DNA from: a candidate division TM6 bacterium GW2011_GWE2_36_25
GTDB lineage: Bacteria > Babelota > Babeliae > Babelales > UBA12409
Reading direction: 5' to 3'
NCBI GenBank assembly: GCA_000991575.1
Contig: LBRU01000005.1
Location: 1-42,700 of the forward strand
Length of the DNA stretch: 42,700 nucleotides
The translations under genes were made by a program, and so were the position numbers. The notes under the pieces are model-generated. The model had not been told where the DNA came from. It made no database searches and saw only the letters and a program-made list of their open reading frames with translations. Positions 34,089-42,700 of the stretch are shown here, one piece after another (positions within the stretch are counted from its first letter, which is position 1; every line of letters starts with the position of its first letter).

Positions 34089-34985
34089 TTATTTCACAAA
34101 ATTTAAACAACGACTCCAACGCATCCGCTTCCAGAAATCTATTGGATGGAAAAGAAGATCAAAGATCATCCACGAATTATCATCGTCATCATGAGACCAG
34201 ATTCTGAATACAATCTTGCCATGAATAAGTTTGCGTTTTAATGGGCCCCATGCACGTGAATCTAAACTTCCTTGACGATTGTCACCCATCATCCAAAACT
34301 CATCTGGACCAAGATGAATATCATATTCATCATAAGGTTTTCCTTTTCGAATACCACTTACACCTAAATCAGGATTTGGTGTACCTGGATAACGAACATC
34401 AGGTTGATTATTTCGCTTCATAACCATTTTTCCTAATTTTATTTCATCATTGTTCATTCTATAAAATGGCTGATCTTCAAATGCCACATTGGGAACATAT
34501 GTTTTAGGATAAACCGGTCGCGCTCTATCGGGATTCGCTGTTTCAATAATCGGATACTGATTAAGATATGGTTCATCAAGTTTTTGACCATTACGATAAA
34601 CAACCGGTTTACCATCTTCAATAACGCCTTGAATATGATCACCGGGCATTCCAATGACACGCTTGGTCCAATTAGCTGGTCCCCACACATACATTTGCCA
34701 CACATTTAAAAGCGGGTTTTGAGAATAATTAAATAATGGATCATTAAAAGAAATGATATCACCATGCTTAAGGTTGCTAAATAATGGTGTAAATTTATCT
34801 GCAAAAAATCCTTCGCCCGTTAACATCGTTATTTCCATTGAACAAGTCGGAACTTTATAAAGACCAAATCCAAAGGTGCGAATCAAAAATGCAATCGGTA
34901 TAAAAATAAAAAGAAACTCAAAAAGATCTTCAGTTCTTGATTTTGGCCGTTTATACCACGCAACAGCTTTTTTAAAATAATTCAT
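34089..34985 (-). CDS. lepB: Signal peptidase I, copy 1
   Basis: The protein has 298 residues and a membrane helix at about 22-42. The catalytic serine is Ser49 in VPTCSMEITML, followed by the usual Met; the general-base Lys108 is in TKRVIGMPGD. The C-terminal box GDNRQGSLDSRAWG is present. It cleaves signal peptides at the outer face of the inner membrane. It is a tandem paralogue of the next gene (roughly three-quarters identical) and is the last gene of the group before a terminator. Confidence 0.94.
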   Translation of the reverse strand: MNYFKKAVAWYKRPKSRTEDLFEFLFIFIPIAFLIRTFGFGLYKVPTCSMEITMLTGEGFFADKFTPLFSNLKHGDIISFNDPLFNYSQNPLLNVWQMYVWGPANWTKRVIGMPGDHIQGVIEDGKPVVYRNGQKLDEPYLNQYPIIETANPDRARPVYPKTYVPNVAFEDQPFYRMNNDEIKLGKMVMKRNNQPDVRYPGTPNPDLGVSGIRKGKPYDEYDIHLGPDEFWMMGDNRQGSLDSRAWGPLKRKLIHGKIVFRIWSHDDDDNSWMIFDLLFHPIDFWKRMRWSRCLNFVK

Positions 34986-35133
34986 AATGATTCCTTCTTC
35001 TCATGAGTAAGTTTCTTTTAAGATACCAGCTCATTAAAAATTTGTTAGTTTTAATTGCGAGAGACAATACCAGAATAATTAACTTTTAATGGAAAACGCA
35101 ACTTTCATCCAAATTGAAACTTTATCGCCTTAA

Positions 35134-36030
35134 TTATTTTACAAGATTCAAGCAACGTCCCCAACGCATCCGTTTCCAGAAATCAATGGGATGAAGAAGT
35201 AGATCTAAGATCATCCATGAATGATCATCATCATCGTGTGACCAAATACGAAACAGAATCTTTCCGTGAATAAGTTTACGTTTTACTGGCCCCCATGCAC
35301 GGGAATCTAAACTTCCTTGACGATTATCACCCATTCCCCAATATTCATCAGGTCCAAGATGAACATCAAATTCATCATACGTTTTGCCTTTACGATCACC
35401 AAATATCCCTTTATCAGGATTTGGAGTATTTGGATAACGAATATCAGGTTCATTCATTTTGTTTGCAATCATTTTACCAAATTTAACCTCATCCTCATGT
35501 ATCCGATAAAATGGCTGTTCTTCAAATGGTTTATTAGGATCAAATGATTTCAAATAAACTTGGTGTGTTCTATCTGGATTGGCCGTTAAAATAATGGGGT
35601 ATTGATTAAGATATGGCTCATCAATCTTTTTTCCATTACGATAAATTACCGGTTTACCATCTTCAATAACACCTTTAATATGATCACCCGGAACTCCAAT
35701 AATACGCTTTGTCCAATTTGAAGGACCCCACACATACATTTGCCACAAATTAATAATGGGATTGCTTGAATAATTATAAAGAGGATCATTAATGGTAATA
35801 AGATCACCATGTTTAAGATTGCCGAATAATGGCGTAAATTTATCAGCAAAGAATCCTTCACCCGTTAATATTGTGGTTTCTGCTGAACCTGTGGGAACTT
35901 TGTAAAGACCAAATCCCACGGTGCGAATTAAAAATGCAATCGGCACAAAAATAAAAAGAAACTCAAAAAGATCTTCCGTTTTGGATTTTGGCCGTTTGTA
36001 CCATGCAACTGCTTTTTTAAAAAAATTCAT
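35134..36030 (-). CDS. lepB: Signal peptidase I, copy 2 (Ser-Ala active site)
   Basis: The protein has 298 residues, the same length and layout as copy 1. The catalytic Ser49 lies in VPTGSAETTIL, where the nearly invariant Met after Ser is Ala; Lys108 in TKRIIGVPGD and GDNRQGSLDSRAWG are kept, so it should be active. The change next to the nucleophile could shift substrate choice. It lies 148 bases upstream of copy 1 and 13 bases downstream of a DUF6622-like gene on the same strand. Confidence 0.93.
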   Translation of the reverse strand: MNFFKKAVAWYKRPKSKTEDLFEFLFIFVPIAFLIRTVGFGLYKVPTGSAETTILTGEGFFADKFTPLFGNLKHGDLITINDPLYNYSSNPIINLWQMYVWGPSNWTKRIIGVPGDHIKGVIEDGKPVIYRNGKKIDEPYLNQYPIILTANPDRTHQVYLKSFDPNKPFEEQPFYRIHEDEVKFGKMIANKMNEPDIRYPNTPNPDKGIFGDRKGKTYDEFDVHLGPDEYWGMGDNRQGSLDSRAWGPVKRKLIHGKILFRIWSHDDDDHSWMILDLLLHPIDFWKRMRWGRCLNLVK

Positions 36031-36043
36031 GTAAACCTTTCAG

Positions 36044-36565
36044 TTATTCCTTATTTAAGTAAGGAAACTTAATATATTTATATACATAACATAAAGCGCG
36101 CCCCCACGTAAATCCTTCAATAAATCCTCCAAAACCAAAACTCAATATAAAAAACATCATCGTCTCTTTAAATCCTGGATAAACCGCTACATTATAACCA
36201 AGATAATAACGCACAATAAAAATTAAACTTACCAACACTAATGTAACAACACTCCCAGGAACTGTTATAAGTTTTCTTTTTTTATCAACTAAAACATTAT
36301 CACGCATTGTTAAAAGAAGACCACTCACTAAACCGAGTAAAAGTGCACTACCATACCACGCAACAGTTAAAAATGATGTCACTCCTTTAAAAAAAGGAAT
36401 AAGTGTTAATACTAAAAAAACAAGCGGCAAAATAAAGACACGATAAAGCGAAATGCTGCGAGCATATAAACCTTGAATCCCGCGTACCATAAGCCATATA
36501 AATATCACGTAAACCCACCATGGTGTTCCTTTTAACATGCCAACCAAAAAGACTATATTATGCAT
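36044..36565 (-). CDS. DUF6622-like integral membrane protein
   Basis: The protein has 173 residues with five to six hydrophobic segments (about 14-28, 40-60, 63-85, 100-120, 130-155). The start, LKGTPWWVYVIFIWLMVRGI followed by QGL, fits the DUF6622 family of unknown function. It heads the group with the two signal peptidases, so a link to export or membrane physiology is possible but unproven. Confidence 0.75.
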   Translation of the reverse strand: MHNIVFLVGMLKGTPWWVYVIFIWLMVRGIQGLYARSISLYRVFILPLVFLVLTLIPFFKGVTSFLTVAWYGSALLLGLVSGLLLTMRDNVLVDKKRKLITVPGSVVTLVLVSLIFIVRYYLGYNVAVYPGFKETMMFFILSFGFGGFIEGFTWGRALCYVYKYIKFPYLNKE

Positions 36566-36709
36566 TCCACTTCCTTATATAAAAAATTTTTATATATATC
36601 TTATTCAGTAATACTTATCATCTTACTTTTCAAAAAACATGCGCCTTTTATTTCATCTTTTTAAGTGTAACAAAAAAAGAAAAAGAAACTCATTCCATAC
36701 GTTTTATGC

Positions 36710-36715
36710 TATAAT
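36710..36715 (+). promoter_or_regulatory. Extended -10 promoter of rarA
   Basis: TGCTATAAT, a perfect TATAAT with an upstream TGn, lies 36 bases before the rarA ATG. No good -35 is seen, as is usual for extended -10 promoters. Confidence 0.6.
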
Positions 36716-36750
36716 AAAAGCACAACTCCGCTTTATTAAGGTAAAATTTT

Positions 36751-37950
36751 ATGAAAAAGTACCAACAGGTTCCCTTGGCTGAACGCATGCGGCCAAAAAA
36801 ACTTGAGCATTTCTTTGGCCAACAGCACTTAGTTGGTGATCAAGGCTTTCTAAAAAAGGCCATTGAAGGTGATTTTGTTCCTTCAATGATTTTGTGGGGC
36901 CCTCCGGGAACAGGCAAAACAACACTTGCTTCAATCATAGCTCATGAAACTGAAGCTTTATTTGTTAAGTTAAGTGGCGTAAACAGCGGCAAGCAAGATT
37001 TGATGGCAGTAATAGCACGCGCACAAGAACATACACTTTTTAGCAAAAAAACTATTCTTTTTATTGATGAGATTCACCGCTGGAACAAAACACAGCAGGA
37101 TGCCCTTTTGCCACATGTTGAAAAGGGAACAATAACATTAATCGGTGCAACAACGGAAAATCCAAGCTTTGAAGTAATATCGGCACTCATCTCACGAACA
37201 CGTGTTTTAGTTTTAAACAAGTTAGAAGCAGAAGACATTCAAAAAATTCTTAAACAAGCTCTTGCAGACAAAGAATGCGGTCTTGGCAACCGAAATATAC
37301 AAATAAGCGATGAAATTATTCTTCACGTATCACACCTTGCCAATGGTGATGCGCGCATGGCACTCAATACGCTTGAAACCGCATCGGAACAATCAGAAAT
37401 TATTACGATAGATCTCATCAAAAAAGTTTTACAGAAATCGCATCTTTATTACGACAAAACTGGTGAAGAACATTACAACATTATTTCAGCACTCCACAAA
37501 TCAATGCGCGGAGGCGATGCAAATGGTGCAGTATATTGGCTCGCACGCATGCTTGAAGGCGGAGAAGATCCTATTTACGTTGCACGCAGACTTTTACGCT
37601 TTGCATCAGAAGATGTCGGCTTAGCTGATAATTTTGCCATGGTATTAGCTAACGCAACATTTGATGCCTGTCATAAACTCGGCATGCCAGAATGCAACGT
37701 CCACCTGACACAACTTGTTATCTATCTTTCAAAAGCAAAAAAGAACGTGCACGCTTATTTTGCATACGGAAGAGCAAAAAAAGATGTCGTGGCATATGGC
37801 AATTTGCCTGTCCCGATGCATTTGCGCAATGCGCCAACAAAACTTATGCAAGAATTAGGTTATGCAAAAGGATATAAATATACACCATTAGAAGACAGCA
37901 CGTATCAAGAATATCTACCACAAGAACTCAAAAATCGAAAATATATCTAA
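36751..37950 (+). CDS. rarA: Replication-associated recombination protein A
   Basis: The protein has 399 residues. Walker [13 protein letters not shown] lies at 49-60 and Walker [11 protein letters not shown] at 103-112, followed by the RarA/MgsA signature [14 protein letters not shown] and a C-terminal tetramerisation region ([15 protein letters not shown]). It acts at stalled replication forks with clamp-loader-like ATPase activity. The ribosome binding site is AAGG. The gene is complete and of typical length; codon use looks like its neighbours. Confidence 0.95.
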   Translation: MKKYQQVPLAERMRPKKLEHFFGQQHLVGDQGFLKKAIEGDFVPSMILWGPPGTGKTTLASIIAHETEALFVKLSGVNSGKQDLMAVIARAQEHTLFSKKTILFIDEIHRWNKTQQDALLPHVEKGTITLIGATTENPSFEVISALISRTRVLVLNKLEAEDIQKILKQALADKECGLGNRNIQISDEIILHVSHLANGDARMALNTLETASEQSEIITIDLIKKVLQKSHLYYDKTGEEHYNIISALHKSMRGGDANGAVYWLARMLEGGEDPIYVARRLLRFASEDVGLADNFAMVLANATFDACHKLGMPECNVHLTQLVIYLSKAKKNVHAYFAYGRAKKDVVAYGNLPVPMHLRNAPTKLMQELGYAKGYKYTPLEDSTYQEYLPQELKNRKYI

Positions 37951-38055
37951 TTAACTTTAAGAACTAATTTGGACCATACTTCAAAAAATGCGCTGGTTGT
38001 TTTAAGCGCAAATGTTTATGCTCACAGAAATTTAATGGCGTTATTCACGCCTGTT

Positions 38056-40401
38056 TTACAAGCCCTTTCGAAGTAACAGGTTCGCAACTTCTCTATGCCC
38101 CCGTTGTACTGCAATATTTAGAGCCGTATCCTTCTTATTATTTATTATATTTACATCAACTCTTTCATCTGCCAATAACACTCTCACAACCTCTGCATGA
38201 CCATGATATGAGGCAATCATAAGAGCTGTAAAACCTTCCTTTTCTTTTAAGCTTTTACTGACTTTTTTATCTGCGAGCAATTTTTTCACAAATTCTATAG
38301 ATCCATCACAAGCTAAACGCATAAGAGTTGACCGTCTATCAAGTCTTTCATTTACATTAACTCTTTCATCTGCCAATAACACTTTCACAACTTCTGGATA
38401 CCCCATTTCTACTGCAATCATCAAGGGCGTAAAACCGTAGTAATTTATTTCACTTACATCACTCCCTGTCAACAGGAGTTTCACAATCTCTGTATGCCCA
38501 CGCTGCACTGCAACCATAAGAGCTGTTGTCCCATCATTCTTTTTTGCATTTACCTCAATCCTTTCATCTGAAAGAAACACCCTCACAATCTCTATATGCC
38601 CACGCTGTGCTGCAACCATAAGAGCTGTTGTCCCGTCATTACTTTTTGCATTTATATTAACTCTTTCATCCGTCAACAACACGTTCACAACTTCTTCATG
38701 CCCATAGTATGCTGCAACAATAAGAGCTGTTGCCCCATCACTCATTTTTGCACTTACATCAACTCTTTTATCTGCCAACAACACTTTCACAACCTCTGGG
38801 TGCCCATAATATGCTGCAGCCACAAAAGCTGTCACTTCATGATCGCTTTTTGCACTTACATCAACTCTTTTATCTGCCAACAGCACTTTCACAACTTCTG
38901 GATGCCCATACTGCGCCGCAACAATAAGAGCTGTTTTCCCATCATTCATTTGGGCATTTACATCAACATCAACTCTTTTATCTGCCAACAACACCTTCAC
39001 AACCTCTGGATGCCCACGCTGTGCCGCAAGCATAAGAGCTGTTACCCCATCACTCATTTTTGCATTTACATCAAATCTTTTATCTGCCAACAATACCTTC
39101 ACAACTTCTGGATACCCACACTGTGCCGCACGCATAAGAGCTGTTGCCTCATTAATGTCTTTTATACTTACATCGACTCTTTTATCTGCCAACAAAACTT
39201 TCACAACTTCCTGGTGCCCACGCTGTGCTGCAATTATCAGAGCGGTCTCACCATACTTATTACGTTTATTTACAGCAACTCTTTTATCCGCCAACAATAC
39301 TTTCACAACTTCTTGGTGCCCACCCTGTGCTGCAACCATCAGAGCGGTATTACCAACCCTATTCCGTTTATTCACATCAATTCTTACATTTCCTAATAAC
39401 TGCACAATCACTTCATCTCTTCCATTTTGTGCAGCCAACATAAGGACAGTCCTGCCAAAACGATCTTGGACATTGATTTCTTCCGGGCCCATCTCTTCAA
39501 AAAACTCCCTTAAAAAACCTGTCAGACCCAATAGGGAAACTATCATAATTTTTGACCAGCCTTCACCCCTATATTCAACTACCGCTCTATCCAATAATAC
39601 TTTAAAAATCTCACGCTGCCCTTTTCGCGCCGCTAAAGAGCAGGCTCTCAAACCATTTTCGTCGCTCTTAAAATCTAACCGAGCGTCATTTAACAATATT
39701 TGCACCACCGACAAGTGCCCATGCAACAATGCATACATAAGCGCTGTCGTGCCATGATTATCTCGGACATTAATCTCAATATCAGATTTAGTTAATAAAA
39801 TGCTCACAACTTCACTCATCCCATAGTATGCCGCAACCATAAGTTCAGTCTGCTCAAAAGCATTCGGAGCGTTAACATCAACGAGAGAATTATTCACTAA
39901 TAATTTTACTAAAGCAGGGCGATTTCCATCTACAGCAGCAAAAAACGCATTTTGTAGAGACATCCCATCTCGCACCTTGGTCCAAATATCCCCATTCTCG
40001 TCTTTCCAGACACGCATTAATGATCTATACTTTTCAATTTCAGCATTAAGGGAAGGAACATCTATTTCTCCCAATAAAACAGCTCTACAATGAGGACAAC
40101 ATGCCTCTCTGCCACCTGATGCACTTGCGTGTAACATCTTAACCATACAATCACTACAATACCCATGCTTCTCATCACAACCAAAAAGTTGTTTGCCTGT
40201 TACATCAAATTGTCTTTCCAGACAAACAGGACATACTGAACTCTCATCATCAGCACCAACTTCTTCTGACTTATCTGACGATCTCTTTCCTGTCTGCTCT
40301 AACTGATCTGAATCTCCTCGCTCAGACTCTTCCATTGCAAACATTGAAGCAAAAGAGCCGAGAAATAAAAGACTCAATAATAATTTATTCCAAGAAATCA
40401 T
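38056..40401 (-). CDS. Exported RING-ankyrin protein with about 19 ankyrin repeats
   Basis: The protein has 781 residues. A signal peptide (1-22) ends in SMFAMEES. An acidic linker and a RING domain follow: Cys57, Cys60, Cys75, His79, Cys82, Cys85, Cys102, Cys105. About 19 ankyrin repeats fill 145-781, mostly 34 residues long with an unusual consensus ending KVLLADKRVDV. Repeats 7-13 are nearly identical, so recently amplified. The likely role is a host-directed E3 ligase with ankyrin substrate binding (inferred). GGGAGG lies nine bases before the ATG. It is a paralogue of the next gene. Confidence 0.88.
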   Translation of the reverse strand: MISWNKLLLSLLFLGSFASMFAMEESERGDSDQLEQTGKRSSDKSEEVGADDESSVCPVCLERQFDVTGKQLFGCDEKHGYCSDCMVKMLHASASGGREACCPHCRAVLLGEIDVPSLNAEIEKYRSLMRVWKDENGDIWTKVRDGMSLQNAFFAAVDGNRPALVKLLVNNSLVDVNAPNAFEQTELMVAAYYGMSEVVSILLTKSDIEINVRDNHGTTALMYALLHGHLSVVQILLNDARLDFKSDENGLRACSLAARKGQREIFKVLLDRAVVEYRGEGWSKIMIVSLLGLTGFLREFFEEMGPEEINVQDRFGRTVLMLAAQNGRDEVIVQLLGNVRIDVNKRNRVGNTALMVAAQGGHQEVVKVLLADKRVAVNKRNKYGETALIIAAQRGHQEVVKVLLADKRVDVSIKDINEATALMRAAQCGYPEVVKVLLADKRFDVNAKMSDGVTALMLAAQRGHPEVVKVLLADKRVDVDVNAQMNDGKTALIVAAQYGHPEVVKVLLADKRVDVSAKSDHEVTAFVAAAYYGHPEVVKVLLADKRVDVSAKMSDGATALIVAAYYGHEEVVNVLLTDERVNINAKSNDGTTALMVAAQRGHIEIVRVFLSDERIEVNAKKNDGTTALMVAVQRGHTEIVKLLLTGSDVSEINYYGFTPLMIAVEMGYPEVVKVLLADERVNVNERLDRRSTLMRLACDGSIEFVKKLLADKKVSKSLKEKEGFTALMIASYHGHAEVVRVLLADERVDVNIINNKKDTALNIAVQRGHREVANLLLRKGL
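38650..39369 (-). repeat. Homogeneous tandem ankyrin repeats (102-base period)
   Basis: Seven consecutive ankyrin units (residues 345-584 of the 38056 product) are nearly identical in DNA. One unit carries a 6-base insertion that duplicates a Val-Asp pair (RVDVDVN). Uneven recombination could change the number of units. Confidence 0.8.
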
Positions 40402-40549
40402 TTTTAACCTCCCAAATAAGACTTTTTTTACCTTTTTTAGCGTAGCAAATTAATTTCAAAAAGTCTATTTAAAATCGAAATATTTCACTTTGAAAAATTG
40501 CTCAAAAATTACAAAAAGATTGGTTTACATCTCCGGATAATAAGAAAAA

Positions 40550-40579
40550 AACGCTGAATATTTTTTAGTATTCAGCGTT
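40550..40579 (-). terminator. Terminator of the 40599 gene
   Basis: A perfect 11-bp stem (40550-40560 / 40569-40579) with an 8-base loop. On the minus strand it is followed by a run of seven T, 20 bases after the stop. Confidence 0.85.
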
Positions 40580-40598
40580 AAATTAAGCAAAATGAATA

Positions 40599-42512
40599 TT
40601 ATTGAACAACACAATGATGTTTCTTCTTTTTTATTTTTAAAAATTGCTCAAAAAGATTTGTGATAGCTTGGTTTCCCTCTTGCTGTACAATATCAAGTAT
40701 CGTGTCCCCGCTAAAATCTTTTAACGTTATATCAATATCTGGATGTCGCAGCAATCTCCAAGCTACCCCCAAATGACCATTTCTCACTGCAACCATAAGA
40801 GGAGTATAACCACTCTTTTTATGTTGTTCATTTATATCAATGGCAAGATGTCTTATTAATTTACCAACAACTTCTACATGTCCATTGCGCGCAGCTAAAA
40901 CTAATGCTGATTCTCCATCAAGATCGCATAAATTAGGATTGATATCTCGATTTCCTAATAAAAGTTCAACAATTTCAGTTTTTCCAGATTGGCACGCAAA
41001 CATCAGAGCTGTTTTTCGCGTAATTTTACATTGAGCATTAAAATCAATATGAAAATGAAATAACAATTTTCGTGCAATTCCTATATTTCCTTTATGACAA
41101 GCAAGCATGAAAGGAGTAATTCCTTGCTCATTCGCAATATTTGCATCAGCTCCCGCATTTAATAATTTTTGTACAACTTCAACACTTTCTGCGTTAACCG
41201 CTAATAAAAGAGCTGTCTCACCCTTCTCATTCCGCACATTTAGACCAATATAAGGATACTCTAAAAGTTTTTCTACTTCCATAATTCGCCGATTATGGCA
41301 AGCAAGCATAAGCGCAGAAAAACCTTCTTTATTAACCGAATTTACCCTAATTTCTGGGTCGTCCAATAAACATTTTAATACCTCGAGTTTTCCACTTTCT
41401 GCAGCTAACATAAGGGGGGTATATCCATTATGAATTTGTTCATTAATATCAATTTCTGGATAAGCTAACAGTTTTTCTACTATTTCCTTATGGCCCCCTA
41501 ATACCCCACACATAAGCGGCGTGTAACCCTTGGAATCATATTTCTTCAAATCAATTCTATCATCCGATAACAGCATCTCTAAAATTGCCCTATTTCCTGC
41601 CAAAGCTGCCCACATAATTAACGTACCACCATTACTATCGCTTATATCTACATCTACACGTGGATCAGCTAACAACCTTTTAACAACAGTTTCTTGGCTA
41701 GCTTTGATAGCCTCAATAAGAGGGGTAGCCCCTTGTTCATTACGACTATTTACCCCAACACTTGGGTGGAGTAATAATTGTTCTACGCACAACAGATTGC
41801 CTTTTTTTGCAGCAATCTCAAGCCATCTCGCCCCAATAGGATCATGAACACTTATTTCAATTCGAGGATCTGACAATAATTTATCAACAACAACCGAATA
41901 TCCTTTGTGCTCCGCAGCTGCAAGAGCCGTTTCTCCAGCAGCATTACACTTATTTACATCAATGTCAGGATGCTTTAATAATCTCTCAACAACAGAAAGC
42001 CTTTGCAACTTTGCTGCTAATATAAGTGAAGCATTCCCTTCTTCATCAACCACATTTACATCGATATATGGTCTTCTTAATAAAAGACCGAGATTCGCCA
42101 AATCGCCCATCCTCGCATATTCCAACAAATAAGGAGATTGACAGGGAAAAACTTTTCTATACTCTTCAAGAGAAGCAATAAGGCAATAAGGAACGGACGG
42201 TGTTGTTTCACGCAAATCTTTACGACAAAAAGGACATGTTGCTCTTTCCCCTCCCTTCGCACGCGAATGAATCCAACCCGCAATACATTCAGCACAATAT
42301 CTATGACGCGCATCACAACCTACAAAAAGCTTATCTCCAGTCACAATGTCTTTAACTAATTCCTCTGAATCATCAACATCGCCACTTTCCTTAAATTCAG
42401 AGCAACATATCGGACATTCATTTACATCATCCGACTCTGATTCCATTGCACACAAAGAAAAAAATGAAAAGAAAAAAAGGAAGCGATATAATAATTTTTT
42501 GAAGTTATTCAC
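40599..42512 (-). CDS. Exported RING-ankyrin protein with about 15 ankyrin repeats
   Basis: The protein has 637 residues from GTG at 42512, preferred because GGGAG lies five bases upstream and the product then begins with a normal signal peptide (MNNFKKLLYRFLFFF, ending in LCAMES). An ATG at 42524 is the alternative. The RING has Cys33, Cys36, Cys66, His70, Cys73, Cys76, Cys93, Cys96, with the GCDxxHxYCxxC pattern of the neighbouring gene. About 15 ankyrin repeats (34-residue period) follow and are more diverged than those of the 38056 product, so older. Likely a host-directed E3 ligase (inferred). Confidence 0.87.
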   Translation of the reverse strand: MNNFKKLLYRFLFFFSFFSLCAMESESDDVNECPICCSEFKESGDVDDSEELVKDIVTGDKLFVGCDARHRYCAECIAGWIHSRAKGGERATCPFCRKDLRETTPSVPYCLIASLEEYRKVFPCQSPYLLEYARMGDLANLGLLLRRPYIDVNVVDEEGNASLILAAKLQRLSVVERLLKHPDIDVNKCNAAGETALAAAEHKGYSVVVDKLLSDPRIEISVHDPIGARWLEIAAKKGNLLCVEQLLLHPSVGVNSRNEQGATPLIEAIKASQETVVKRLLADPRVDVDISDSNGGTLIMWAALAGNRAILEMLLSDDRIDLKKYDSKGYTPLMCGVLGGHKEIVEKLLAYPEIDINEQIHNGYTPLMLAAESGKLEVLKCLLDDPEIRVNSVNKEGFSALMLACHNRRIMEVEKLLEYPYIGLNVRNEKGETALLLAVNAESVEVVQKLLNAGADANIANEQGITPFMLACHKGNIGIARKLLFHFHIDFNAQCKITRKTALMFACQSGKTEIVELLLGNRDINPNLCDLDGESALVLAARNGHVEVVGKLIRHLAIDINEQHKKSGYTPLMVAVRNGHLGVAWRLLRHPDIDITLKDFSGDTILDIVQQEGNQAITNLFEQFLKIKKKKHHCVVQ

Positions 42513-42607
42513 TTTATCTCCCATCGACAAATTTTTCAGTAATTAGAAAATTCATTAACAAAGCTTCAAATTTTAAAATTTCACAAGCTTAATTACTTAC
42601 TTTATAA

Positions 42608-42700
42608 TGAACCCATAAATTCGGACCACTAGCTAAGATATAATTTTGCCTCCAAAATAATAAGAGCGAGGAGGCATAAATGAGTCGCAAAAAACATAGT
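42608..42700 (+). mobile_element. Left end of an IS3-like insertion sequence
   Basis: A terminal inverted repeat beginning TGAACCCAT (42608-42631) pairs with the IS end at 69-92 (15 of 24). A start codon with a strong ribosome binding site follows within 75 bases. The element runs off the window. Both IS ends have the same orientation, so the window lies between two related elements. Confidence 0.7.
42680..42700 (+). CDS. Transposase OrfA, N-terminal start (partial)
   Basis: ATG at 42680 after GCGAGGAGGC begins MSRKKHS and runs off the window. Short basic starts of this kind are common in IS3-family OrfA helix-turn-helix proteins. Only seven codons are visible; the call depends on the inverted repeat just upstream. 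Confidence 0.5.

Noticed and set aside
38340-39370. CRISPR-like periodic repeats
   Set aside because: The period is 102 bases, with no unique spacers, and the repeats translate as ankyrin units.
38596-39757. Long plus-strand frames rich in Cys, His and Phe opposite the ankyrin array
   Set aside because: They repeat with the 102-base ankyrin period and are antisense shadows of the coding repeats; no ribosome binding site or independent signal.
1-42700. tRNA, rRNA genes, prophage or replication origin
   Set aside because: No tRNA cloverleaf, rRNA stretch, phage structural genes or DnaA-box cluster could be found by reading both strands; a covariance search would be needed to exclude small RNAs.

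Overview
The window is AT-rich bacterial DNA read with the standard code (TGA is a stop). It has no rRNA, tRNA or CRISPR that I can see. The gene set points to a host-associated bacterium with a reduced genome: many small exported proteins, four exported RING-finger proteins (two fused to long ankyrin arrays), an LRR protein, an exported ankyrin protein, a Ddl-Ddl fusion, and several toxin-antitoxin modules. This fits Candidatus Dependentiae (TM6/Babeliae), protist endosymbionts. That assignment is an inference from gene content; other amoeba symbionts are possible.

Layout. (1) 1-92 is the right end of an IS3-like element, and 42608-42700 is the left end of a similar one, so the window lies between two IS ends. 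(2) 71-5034 is a dense same-strand cluster: an LRR protein truncated by the IS, then seven small or medium exported proteins, several of them paralogous. (3) 5172-9344 holds an APH(6)-like kinase, a coiled-coil protein, an unknown protein, a Nudix hydrolase and an exported unknown. (4) 9522-11960 is a tandem D-Ala-D-Ala ligase. (5) 12162-16099 is an accessory island: a RING protein, an overlapping unknown/P-loop kinase pair, MNT-HEPN, ParD-like/RelE and RHH/RelE modules, plus gene fossils. (6) 16131-20567 holds asnA behind an Asn-rich leader-peptide attenuator, a phosphodiester glycosidase and an ABC-2 exporter. (7) 20797-33928 holds a RING-H2 protein, exported hydrolases (PAF-acetylhydrolase-like, two beta-lactamase-fold enzymes, a clostripain-like protease), two AAA_14/DUF4143 ATPases, a TipA-like MerR regulator, a membrane MutS-like ATPase and an exported HAD protein. 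(8) 34089-37950 holds two tandem signal peptidases I, a DUF6622-like membrane protein and rarA. (9) 38056-42512 holds two giant exported RING-ankyrin proteins.

Most notable observations: a complete trp-type four-segment attenuator with an Asn-rich leader peptide before asnA; a perfect 22-bp hairpin over the ribosome binding site of a small exported-protein gene; a 104-bp direct repeat carrying a MerR-type promoter on both sides of an ATPase gene; fossils of a second MNT-HEPN pair and of an ABC permease 3' end around a toxin-antitoxin cassette; and a recurrent Met directly after the signal peptide in at least eleven exported proteins. The exported set, together with two divergent signal peptidases, suggests heavy investment in secretion toward the host.
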